From: DASTGO01 sp035719045
GTDB taxonomy: Bacteria; Actinomycetota; Actinomycetes; Actinomycetales; Kineosporiaceae
NCBI GenBank assembly: GCA_035719045.1
Contig: DASTGO010000424.1
Span: 1-10,514 of the forward strand
Length of the DNA: 10,514 bases
Direction: 5' to 3'
The stretch's first letter is position 1; every line of letters starts with the position of its first letter. The notes under the pieces were generated by a model that had not been told where the DNA came from, searched no databases, and saw only the letters and a program-made list of their open reading frames with translations. Below are positions 1 to 7,714 of this stretch, piece by piece. Position numbers and translations under genes: made by a program.

Positions 1-3000
1 CTCGGCCCGATCATGCAGGGCCTGGGCCACTACCCGACCAAGGCACTCGGGCACGCCCTGGGCGGGATCCTGGGCAAGAACGCCGGACACGAGGCCGGAC
101 ACTGGGCCGGCGAAACCATCCGCGGCGGTGTCCACGAGTGGGTCACCGACGGGGCGTCGGGGGCGGCGCAACACCAGGGCTGGAAACCCGACACGTTCTC
201 CACCACCGCAGGAGCGATCGACGAAGGCATCTCCGGCCTGGCCGGACTCGGCGGACGCAAGGGCGGACACCGCTACTACACGGGCATGGGGACTCCTCCG
301 CCCAACCGGGCTGGCACCACCTGGGTGGGTGCGGCGACGCGGTCGATGACCCCGCCGGGTGTCGGCGCGTCGGGGAACCGGGCCTTGATCGGGGATGGGC
401 CAGGACGGGTTGGAGGGCCCAGGGAGCGGGCGCTGGTAGGTGGTGGCGGCCGGCCGGCCCGGACGGAGGCGATCCCAGCTGGGCCTCTGCCTTCCCCGAC
501 GCGGGAGGGGTGGCGGGGCTGGCCGGACGCCGTGTCCGCGCCTCGGTTCCGGGACCAACGGGGTGTCGGGGAGTCCGCTGTCGGGGGATGGCTGGGTAGG
601 TTGGCGGCGCCGGTCAGCGGGGCGACCGGCCTCGGGCAGCAGGCCCGGGGGGAGGGTCCTACCTTCGTGGACGCCGTCCCTGGTCCGCTGGGGGCCGGCC
701 TGCCCGGGGATGGCGGGCATGCGCAGCGGCCGATGGAGTCGGTGCCACGAGGTGGGGACTCAACGGCCGAGGCGGCAGTCCTCGCGCCGCCGCGGTTCGT
801 CGGTGTGCAAGATCCGGGTGGTGGCCGGCTGGAGTTCATTCCGGCGATGACGCCGGCGGCAGCGCAGTTGGCGGCCACGAAGGCTGTTGGGCAACTGGCC
901 GAGGGACCGGTCCGGCAGGTCGTGCAGCGCCGGCTGACCGATCTGCTCACGGCGGGGCGACCAGAACCCGGCCTCCAGACAGTGCCCGCGGAACATGCGC
1001 CGGCAGCGGCGGATTGGCCGTTGCTGCTGGACGGAGGGCTGGCGTTCCTGGCCGGGGACTCGGTTGTCGAGCTGTCCGGAGCGCTGACGGATCTGGTTCC
1101 GGTGACAGGTTCGGCCTCCGTGGCACAGAGCGAGCCTTCCCACAGCATCGAGCAGGCGGCAGGGGGAGGGACAGGGGCAGGGTGGGAGCAGCACTTTCTG
1201 GGCGCTGTGCGGCTGTCGCTGTCGGTTGACGGCGTGCATCAGGCTTTCGACCCGGTCCTGCCGTCCCAGGCCCGAATCGGGATGCCCGCTGAACTGGTCC
1301 CAGCGGCCACCGGAGGGCAACCATCTGTGGGGGCGGTGCCCGGTCCGGATCCGACGCCATGGTCAGTGGCGGCGTCGGCCGTGAGTGTCCTGTCCGGCGT
1401 CGCGCCGGACCATCCGGTGCGTTCCCGGTTCCTGGCCGTCGTGGAGGAGCAGCAGTCCGGCCTCGGCCCGGCGTGGGCGCGCTGGACGTCGGCGGATCCG
1501 GTGGTCCACGGCCTGCTGCTGATCGATGCCATCGACCATCTCGGGTATCCGGCCGGGGACGGGCCTGCGGTCATGACGGCTGCAGTGCTGCCCGGGGTGC
1601 CTGAGCTGCGGGCGGCAGCGGTCGCCCAGACAGTGACGGCACTGGCCGTCCCCACCGTGGGCGCGGCGGCAGCGGGGCCGGCCGTGGAGGCGCTGACCCG
1701 TGCCTCGTTGACCGTTCTCGCCCTCGCTGAGCGCTCACCCGCTCTGGCGGCCCGGCTGACGACGTCCCTGTTCGAGGTGGCCCTTGGGGAACAGGCGCCG
1801 GATGCGGTCCCGGCCGAGGCGAACGGCAGTCGAGGGGAGACAGCCCTGGCGGTCCGGGCTGCGGTGCGTTCGGCGGCGACGGCCGTGGCGGGGATGACGG
1901 CGGTGTCGGCGGGCAGTGCTCACGGCCGGGAGGTCGTCATCGACAGCGGGTCGCGGACGGCCCTCGTCACGGCGGTGCGGCACGCTGTCCAGGCGATTAC
2001 CGTCGCAGCCACGGACGTCGCCGTCGCGCCGAAGATCTCGGCCGCGGCCGGATCTACCCCGTCAGATGACCCCTCGGTCACCGACAGCACGGTCACCGTC
2101 GGTGCGGTCGTCGGGGGCACTGCCTCGGCGAACCCGCCGACCGGTAGGGGCGGCGGCCGACCGCCCAGGTCGGCGGCCCACTGGTGGAGGCGTCTGTTCG
2201 ACCGGCCGGTGTCGGTCGCATGGCCCCTGAGCAACGAGACCCTGGTCGAGGCTCCCGCCCGCGCGGCGGTGCCCGCGGCGCCGGAGTACCGGACTCCGGC
2301 ACCGGTCGGGGATCCGGTCGTGGCCGCCGCAGAGTCGGTTGAGGTCCGTGCCCGGACCCTGGTCCGGCGAGCCCTCGCCGACCCGCCGAGCCTGCAGGAC
2401 ATCCCGGGCCGCAGCCGGGTTGCCCGCGCGGTCACGGCGGTCCTGCCGTTCCTGGGGGCCGCGCCGTTGCGTCGGGTGTTCGCCCTGCACCCCACCGAGG
2501 ACCGCGCGTTCTCCGATGATCTTCCGCGGTCCCGGTCCGTGGTTCGGGAGGCAGCGCGGGAGCAGGCGCAGCGGGTGTGGCCGCAGGTGAGTCCGCCGGG
2601 CCTCCAGCCCACGGGAAAGTCGCCGGTCGCACTGTCCCAGGAGGCCACGCCAGTTCCCGGCGCGAGAGATCCCCGGGCAGGGGTCCCGGACCGTGTCGAT
2701 CGGGCCTGGCACGATCAGCAGTTGGCTGCGCTGATGCGGGCGGCGGCGGTCCAGCGGATGGGCAGGACCGCCGTGGCCGACCTGGTCTCGGCCCGCACTG
2801 AGGTGCAGCAGTTGGCCGACTCGGTGACCGCGTTGCAGCAGTCCTCCCGAGTCGTCGCGGATGGCCTGCGTGAGCAGCAGGCCGCCGTCACGGCCGACCT
2901 CGTCGGCGCGCGCCGGGACCGGATCCGTGCGGAGAAGGCCTGGCAGCGGGCGGTGCTGCAGGAGCAGGTCACCCGTACGGCGGTGGAGCACGTCTCGACC

Positions 3001-6000
3001 CAGGACCCCGCCGCACCCGATGCCCGAGCCTTCGCCATCCTGGCCAGCGCACTACAGGGCGACCTCGAGGCCGCCCGAACCCGACGGACGACCACCGAAC
3101 AAGCCTGGCGCCGGGCCCAAGCCGCCGAACAGGAACTGCGCGAGCAGCAGGCCTGCCTGGCCGCGCACATCGACGACCTGGCCGATCGCCGCCGGCGGGT
3201 CGCGGTCGACCACGCGGCAGCGCAGGCACGACTGGCAGCCCAGACCCTGGACGCCGCCGTACGCGCGGCCACCGACGTGCACCGCCGTGAGGTCCGGGAG
3301 ATGAACCGGAACGAGGCTCACACCGTCGAGGCGATCCTGCGACACCCGCCCGGCTTCCCCGACCACCGTTCCAGCGACCAGCTGCGGTCACGGCTGGCCC
3401 AACTCCAACTGGAGCTACCGATCCCGGGCTCAGACGCAGCCCTTCCCGAGGCCGCGGTGCTCCGGCTCATCGTCGACGGTCTCGCCCTGGTCACCGACGA
3501 CCCTGCCCGTGCCGAACGACTCCTGGCCGCCCTGATGGACCACGGCATCACCGATCTGATCCCCGCACCGGACGGCAGCCACAGCCACGGCCATTCGTCC
3601 TTCCACGCCGACGCCCTGGCCGACCTGCGCGCGCTGTGGCGGGACATGACCGACGTCAAGCGGGGTCTCGAGGCACTGGCTCTGGTCGCTCAACGCCACG
3701 CCTCGCCCGCACGCGGTGACACCTTGGACGCCCTGGCCGTGTACTGGACTGCGGACGCCACCCTCCAGACCCTGCCCGTGCCGGCGGCCGCCGTTCGCGA
3801 CACCGCTCGGCCCCCTACCGGCGACCCGACCGCGGACAGCCGGTCCCCCCAGGGCCCGCCCCTCGGACAGGAAGAGCGGACCGCCCACGGCGAGCCGTCC
3901 GACGTGACGGACCTGACCCGGCAGTGGCTGGAGGCCGCGCGGCGTGCGGCCGCGCACCGGCTGCACGGACACCCCTTCGACGGGATCGGCGACCGGGATC
4001 GCGCGGCGTTCAACGGGGTGAGCAACGGCCTGCTGGTCATCGGTCCGGGCAGCACCTATGAGCAGCTCAACGCCTGGGTTCACACCGTGGCCGAGGTCTG
4101 GACGCGACGGGCCGCCGACCGGGCCGGGGGAGTCGAGGCGCCGTTCTCGGACGTGGTCCGGCTGGAGGGCACCACCCCGCTGCACCCGCGGCTGGTCCGG
4201 GGGGTGGACCGGCTGGGGCCGGCGTTCGGCTTCGCCACCCGCGGTGTGCACGCCGACCGGTGGACCGCCGCGGGCGCCCGGAAGTTGGCCCGCTACACCC
4301 AGGACCGTCTGACCGCGGCCCTGCGCGCCGGACGGCCACCGGACACCACCGAACTGGTCGCCGCGGCCGGTGCGGCCTGGATCACCGGACTGCCCGATCA
4401 CGGCCTGGCCCGGCGGCAGCTCACCCCTGCGGACCACCCCTGCCTGAGCGCCGCGATCAGCGAGCAGATGGCCCTTGCCCACCACACCCTCACCCTGCAG
4501 GGCCTCCCGGCCCCTACCGGTGTTCCGGCGCCCGCCCTTCTCGCAGCCGTGCACGCGGACCTGGCCGCGGCGACCGCCCGGGGCGAGACCGCACTGCGCG
4601 TGCTGGTGCGGTGGGCGTCCGCGCTGGCCCCGCCGGACGGTTCCCGGGCCGACGCCGGTCTGCGCGTCGTCAAGGCCGATCTGGAGGAGGCCCTACGGTT
4701 CGGCGCCGACCGCGGCGGGAGGGTCGGCGACCAGGCCGGCCTGGTGGACTTCCTGGACCCGATGCTGGCCGAATGGGATGTCCGCCAAGGCCTGCGGATG
4801 GTGCAGGGCCGCAGCGCCGGGCTGGCCCTGCCCGTGCCCTGGTACCTGCGCACGCTCACCCGGACCCTGACCCTCGGTGTCCTGCCCACAGCCGAGGCCG
4901 GCCACCGCAGGGACGTGTTCCTGGACGTGCAGTATCCGTCCTCGATGGGCATCCAGGTCGCGGTCGGCAGGCAACGGTCCACCGCGGGCAGCCTCGGGGC
5001 GACGTTCGCGGGGTTCGTCGGCCTGCCCTGGGTACTCAAGCTCGCGCTCGGACTCGGCGTGACCGCCCGGGCCGGCACGTCCTCCGCCGAGGGGCTGCTC
5101 CTTCGGCTCCCCCGGGTGCGCGGCCAGGAGGCAGCCGTCCGCAGGACGTCGCGGGAAGTGCTCGACGAGCTGGCCTTCTGGGCTACCGCCGTCGACGAGA
5201 CCGGACGGCCGTTCGACGACCCGTTGCAGTACATGCTGTCCCGGCACCCCGACCTGACCGTCACGCCCCTGGACGCTCGCCAGTCCACGACGGCCGTGGA
5301 CGCCTCGCTGCGCGCGGCCCTGCCGATCGGGTTCGCGGGCCGGTGGGCGGCCGCCGGGCCGCAGGTCGTCCTGGGCGCGGGCGCCGAACGCACCAGCGAC
5401 CACCGCACCGAAACCGCTGGACGGTTCCGTTCCGCCCACGACCACGCCTCCACCGCCGCCCAGCGGATCCGGTTCGGCATCGGCCTGCCCGCTTCACTCG
5501 CCGGTCAAGCCCTGTCCACCGGTGTCGGTGACGGCGGCCGGCTGGCCAACCCCACCCAGTCGCTGCAGGCCGGCCTGACCCGCGAGCTGTACCAGCGGCT
5601 GGAGCGCCGACGGATCAACGACATGAGCATCGGCCGCACCGGCGAGGCCGACTTCGACCGGGTCACCGATGACCCCGCCCCCTTGCTGTCCGAGACCGCC
5701 GTCAACGAACTGGGGTGGGTCCGCCGCGGCATGGACACCATGGAAGGCATCCCCGCCGAACTCATGCCGACCTTCGGTCGTGACCTGGCCCGGGCACGGA
5801 TGCTGCGGTTCCGCCAGGAGTTGCGCCACCTCGGCCGGACCACCACCTACCCCGTCTACACCGTCCGCTACTCCCGACAGCCACAGGCCCAGACCCACCT
5901 CGACATCACCCAGTCCCTGGCCACCCTGGCCCGCCAACGCCGCGACCACACCACCGCCCGCCGCTGGGCCGCCACCCGCGACACCCTCCTGCTCCACCCA

Positions 6001-6141
6001 TCCACCTGGCGGCCCCGCACGGTCTTCGCCCGCGAACGCGGCAGCCGCACCCGCACCCGAGGGTTCGCCCTGCTCATCCGAGGCCAGAGCCACGAACAGG
6101 TCGAGGTCAACCGCACCGCCGCCCAGTTCCCCCCGCCCTGA
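1..6141 (+). CDS. Giant multidomain protein, C-terminal 2046 codons (5' end outside window)
   Basis: The frame is open from base 1 to a TGA at 6139-6141. The ATG at 13 is only an internal Met: the reading frame continues to its left and nothing before it resembles a start. Residues below are counted from that Met. Residues 1-90 are rich in Gly, His and Ala and include EWVTDGASGAAQHQGW, like the segment after the WXG100-like N-terminal domain of giant actinobacterial proteins. Residues 90-320 are a Gly/Pro-rich linker, and about 470-640 are Ala-rich and helical. Residues 897-1100 are a charged Ala/Gln/Arg coiled coil. Residues 1300-1560 are a mostly helical domain (GHPFDGIGDRDRAAFNGVSN). Residues 1600-1870 form a Gly-rich, probably beta-rich module, followed by a basic tail ending NRTAAQFPPP. 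I found only two Cys, at 1048 and 1477 (DHPCLS). No catalytic motif is recognised. Export or a surface or toxin-like role is inference from family size and architecture. The coding status is secure; the function is unknown. Confidence 0.88.
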   Translation, partial: LGPIMQGLGHYPTKALGHALGGILGKNAGHEAGHWAGETIRGGVHEWVTDGASGAAQHQGWKPDTFSTTAGAIDEGISGLAGLGGRKGGHRYYTGMGTPPPNRAGTTWVGAATRSMTPPGVGASGNRALIGDGPGRVGGPRERALVGGGGRPARTEAIPAGPLPSPTREGWRGWPDAVSAPRFRDQRGVGESAVGGWLGRLAAPVSGATGLGQQARGEGPTFVDAVPGPLGAGLPGDGGHAQRPMESVPRGGDSTAEAAVLAPPRFVGVQDPGGGRLEFIPAMTPAAAQLAATKAVGQLAEGPVRQVVQRRLTDLLTAGRPEPGLQTVPAEHAPAAADWPLLLDGGLAFLAGDSVVELSGALTDLVPVTGSASVAQSEPSHSIEQAAGGGTGAGWEQHFLGAVRLSLSVDGVHQAFDPVLPSQARIGMPAELVPAATGGQPSVGAVPGPDPTPWSVAASAVSVLSGVAPDHPVRSRFLAVVEEQQSGLGPAWARWTSADPVVHGLLLIDAIDHLGYPAGDGPAVMTAAVLPGVPELRAAAVAQTVTALAVPTVGAAAAGPAVEALTRASLTVLALAERSPALAARLTTSLFEVALGEQAPDAVPAEANGSRGETALAVRAAVRSAATAVAGMTAVSAGSAHGREVVIDSGSRTALVTAVRHAVQAITVAATDVAVAPKISAAAGSTPSDDPSVTDSTVTVGAVVGGTASANPPTGRGGGRPPRSAAHWWRRLFDRPVSVAWPLSNETLVEAPARAAVPAAPEYRTPAPVGDPVVAAAESVEVRARTLVRRALADPPSLQDIPGRSRVARAVTAVLPFLGAAPLRRVFALHPTEDRAFSDDLPRSRSVVREAAREQAQRVWPQVSPPGLQPTGKSPVALSQEATPVPGARDPRAGVPDRVDRAWHDQQLAALMRAAAVQRMGRTAVADLVSARTEVQQLADSVTALQQSSRVVADGLREQQAAVTADLVGARRDRIRAEKAWQRAVLQEQVTRTAVEHVSTQDPAAPDARAFAILASALQGDLEAARTRRTTTEQAWRRAQAAEQELREQQACLAAHIDDLADRRRRVAVDHAAAQARLAAQTLDAAVRAATDVHRREVREMNRNEAHTVEAILRHPPGFPDHRSSDQLRSRLAQLQLELPIPGSDAALPEAAVLRLIVDGLALVTDDPARAERLLAALMDHGITDLIPAPDGSHSHGHSSFHADALADLRALWRDMTDVKRGLEALALVAQRHASPARGDTLDALAVYWTADATLQTLPVPAAAVRDTARPPTGDPTADSRSPQGPPLGQEERTAHGEPSDVTDLTRQWLEAARRAAAHRLHGHPFDGIGDRDRAAFNGVSNGLLVIGPGSTYEQLNAWVHTVAEVWTRRAADRAGGVEAPFSDVVRLEGTTPLHPRLVRGVDRLGPAFGFATRGVHADRWTAAGARKLARYTQDRLTAALRAGRPPDTTELVAAAGAAWITGLPDHGLARRQLTPADHPCLSAAISEQMALAHHTLTLQGLPAPTGVPAPALLAAVHADLAAATARGETALRVLVRWASALAPPDGSRADAGLRVVKADLEEALRFGADRGGRVGDQAGLVDFLDPMLAEWDVRQGLRMVQGRSAGLALPVPWYLRTLTRTLTLGVLPTAEAGHRRDVFLDVQYPSSMGIQVAVGRQRSTAGSLGATFAGFVGLPWVLKLALGLGVTARAGTSSAEGLLLRLPRVRGQEAAVRRTSREVLDELAFWATAVDETGRPFDDPLQYMLSRHPDLTVTPLDARQSTTAVDASLRAALPIGFAGRWAAAGPQVVLGAGAERTSDHRTETAGRFRSAHDHASTAAQRIRFGIGLPASLAGQALSTGVGDGGRLANPTQSLQAGLTRELYQRLERRRINDMSIGRTGEADFDRVTDDPAPLLSETAVNELGWVRRGMDTMEGIPAELMPTFGRDLARARMLRFRQELRHLGRTTTYPVYTVRYSRQPQAQTHLDITQSLATLARQRRDHTTARRWAATRDTLLLHPSTWRPRTVFARERGSRTRTRGFALLIRGQSHEQVEVNRTAAQFPPP

Positions 6142-6149
6142 GGGGGCTG
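6124..6149 (+). terminator. Weak hairpin over the stop codon of the giant gene
   Basis: CAG plus a run of C pairs with a run of G plus CTG across the TGA stop codon, giving about 8 base pairs with a two-base bulge. There is no T-tract, which is usual for actinomycete terminators. The pairing could be chance in GC-rich DNA. Confidence 0.3.
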
Positions 6150-6291
6150 AAGCCGTCCACACCTCGGGTCACGCGGTGAGCGTCCCAGAGGTGGCCAAGA
6201 GCCGGGCCTCACCGGCAGCCCGTCGACCGCACTCGATCCGCCTGGACCGAGTCTCTGCCGACGGTCAGGACACCGGACCATCCGTCAGGGC

Positions 6292-6540
6292 GTGCCCTTC
6301 GTGGGGAAGACGTTTCCTCCGATCCGCCCGAATGGCACGAAGATCTACCTGGACACCTTCAACACCGCCAAAGGCGAGCTCGCGGACCAGATCGACGCCC
6401 TCGCCAGGCTCACGCACAACCCCGCCCAGCAGGAGCGGATCGCGAAGCTTTGCCCGGCGGTGGCGTCGAAGCTCGCCGAGATGCAGGAAGTCATCGATCT
6501 GCGCACCGACAAGGGATTCCCGGAAGCCCAGGCGCTGGCG
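6292..6540 (+). pseudogene. Orphan CHASE3 sensor-domain remnant
   Basis: In the frame starting at the GTG at 6292, translation from 6331 to 6540 matches the CHASE3 extracellular sensory domain (Pfam PF05227 by recognition). It shows YLDTFNTAKGELADQID, then LTHNPAQQERIAKL, KLAEMQEVIDLR and GFPEAQALA, in the order and spacing of that family. CHASE3 normally sits between two membrane helices of a histidine kinase or chemoreceptor. Here there is no upstream membrane helix, no RGYLLTG start of the domain, and no downstream HAMP or kinase: the homology stops at about 6540 and integrase sequence begins within 40-100 bases. The GTG has no clear ribosome binding site. I read it as the internal scrap of a deleted sensor gene. 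The domain call is fairly sure, but that it is expressed is unlikely. Confidence 0.65.
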
Positions 6541-6578
6541 GGCCGCGATCGCCACCTACCGCGCCGCGCGCCGGGCCT

Positions 6579-6817
6579 CTGGGACGGACCCCTCCCGGCC
6601 TGCCCGCCGGCGTCGTGCCGTCGAGCCGGGTGGGCACATCAGCAACGACTGGTTCCGGGTGAACGTCTGGTCGAAGGCTCTGGCCAAGGCCGACCTCGGT
6701 TTCCATGTCACCCCGCACGGCTTGCGGCACGCGCATGCATCACGGCTGCTGGCCGGAGGTGCCGACCTCCAGGTCGTGAAGGAGCGGTTGGGTCATGGCC
6801 GGATCTCCACAACGGAG
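6579..6817 (+). pseudogene. Tyrosine recombinase (phage-type integrase) core fragment, frameshifted, no catalytic Tyr
   Basis: The frame at 6620-6817 reads GGHISNDWFRVNVW, then HVTPHGLRHAHASRLLAGG and VVKERLGHGRISTTE. This is the box II region of actinobacterial tyrosine integrases: HxLRH with the Arg codon at 6725-6727, and the later LGH. Upstream, LGRTPPGLPAGVV at 6579-6617 lies in a different frame, and one missing base near 6618 would join them. After the ISTTE at 6817 the family normally continues within a few residues to the nucleophile Tyr (KYLHTL-like); here the homology ends abruptly and no Tyr follows. The N-terminal SAM-like domain and the first catalytic Arg are also absent. The fragment cannot be active. 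It marks a former integrative element or phage. The family is certain; the exact left boundary is not. Confidence 0.8.
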
Positions 6818-7199
6818 GGCTCGCCTCTGGCGGAACGGCTGCTGACGTTTGTTACCGCCGAATCCGGTGCTGGGGGAGGGCGAAAGGGGGACCCCGGTCC
6901 AGGCGATCGTGCCGGGAGTACCGGGAGAGGTCGCTGGGGCTGCAACGGCGACGATCAGGCTCGGCGCGCTGTCGCGGTGGGGTGTCGGGGCAGGCCGCGA
7001 GCGAACAGGTGCAGCGTCAGGTGGGTAGCGGCATTCTGCGCGAGGAGGACGACCAAGGTGACCTGGCCCAGTGCGGGGTGCTGCCGTGCGGGGAGGGGTG
7101 TCGCGAAGGCAAGCGGGCAGGCTGCCGGAGGGCCGGTGTCCGCGAGGCGGGTCCGGTCAGGTGGCTGGCTGGACGTGATGAAGGGCGCCGTGTCGTGCC
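6818..7199 (+). other. Stretch without a recognisable gene
   Basis: The reading frames here are low-complexity and Arg/Gly-rich on the + strand. On the - strand, about 6955-7090 could encode a short hydrophobic Leu/Ala/Thr stretch (GQVTLVVLLAQNAATHLTLH), but it has no start signal and no family I recognise. The base composition is G-rich on the + strand. I see no RNA gene or repeat. Confidence 0.5.
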
Positions 7200-7207
7200 G
7201 GAAGGGA
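7200..7207 (+). promoter_or_regulatory. Ribosome binding site of the HicB-like remnant
   Basis: GGAAGGGA ends six bases before the GTG at 7214. It fixes that GTG as the original start, rather than the ATG at 7178 further upstream in the same frame. Confidence 0.6.
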
Positions 7208-7213
7208 TCCGGG

Positions 7214-7401
7214 GTGAAGACATACACGGTGCACGCGATCGGGCGCGGGCACTGGTGGTTGTTGACGGTGCCCGAGGTGCCCGGCACGGCGTCCCGTGTG
7301 TAGAGCGTCGATGACGCCGCGGCCACGTCCATGAGGCGATCGCCTTCTTCGCCGACACCAGTTCCGACGGCTTCGCCGTCCAGGTCGTCTCCCCGGCCTG
7401 A
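7214..7401 (+). pseudogene. HicB-like antitoxin, broken by a nonsense codon and a -1 frameshift
   Basis: From the GTG at 7214 the product begins KTYTVHAIGRGHWWLLTVPE, the usual beginning of HicB-family antitoxins (a small partial RNase-H-like fold that neutralises HicA mRNA interferases). The frame stops at TAG (7301-7303). Reading through gives SVDDAAAT, and from 7327 a frame one base away gives VHEAIAFFADTSSDGFAVQVV, ending in TGA at 7399-7401. A CAG to TAG change plus the loss of one base near 7326 therefore explains the break completely. The repaired protein would be about 62 residues, normal for short actinobacterial members. No HicA toxin frame follows or precedes it. It could be a sequencing error only if both changes were wrong. 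HicB membership is by recognition of the WW-LTVPE pattern. Confidence 0.65.
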
Positions 7402-7714
7402 CGGTTGATCCTGCGGCTGTGGCCGGTGCGGGCCCGTCGATGACCTGGTCGAGTGCCGTGGCCGGCGACAGCGTGAACGGGTGGGGCGGCTCCGGGCGGT
7501 GCCGATTGTGCCAGGGGCGCGGCCGAGGTGGGTGAGGGCTTGGGTCGGTGTTCGAGCAGGGACTTGACTCCGGGTCCGGTGCATACCTGCAACAACTGGA
7601 GCCTGACGTCCCACCGGGTCGCCGGCCCCGGGCTCCGCCGAGTGCGGCGGGTGGCGGAGTCGGTCAAGCGGCGTGGTGTGCGCCGGAGGTGAGGTGGGCG
7701 CCGTCTGCGTGGGC
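7402..7714. other. Stretch without a recognisable gene
   Basis: No frame on either strand shows a family pattern or a start with a ribosome binding site. A short hairpin (six base pairs, four-base loop, 7635-7650) lies about 65 bases beyond the end of the neighbouring minus-strand gene and might serve as its terminator; the call is weak. Confidence 0.4.

Noticed and set aside
13..15. ATG as start of the giant gene
   Set aside because: The frame is open to its left to base 1, no ribosome binding site fits in the 12 bases, and the sequence resembles the interior of giant proteins.
3430..5531. Long minus-strand and + strand frames overlapping the giant gene (for example 4260-5531 + and 4398-5480 -)
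   Set aside because: They are Arg/Pro/Ala-rich translations of the wrong frames in very GC-rich coding DNA, without family patterns or ribosome binding sites.
6955..7614. Minus-strand frame of 219 codons as a gene
   Set aside because: It overlaps the HicB-like remnant antisense, lacks a start signal, and is mostly Arg/Pro/Thr noise apart from one short hydrophobic run.
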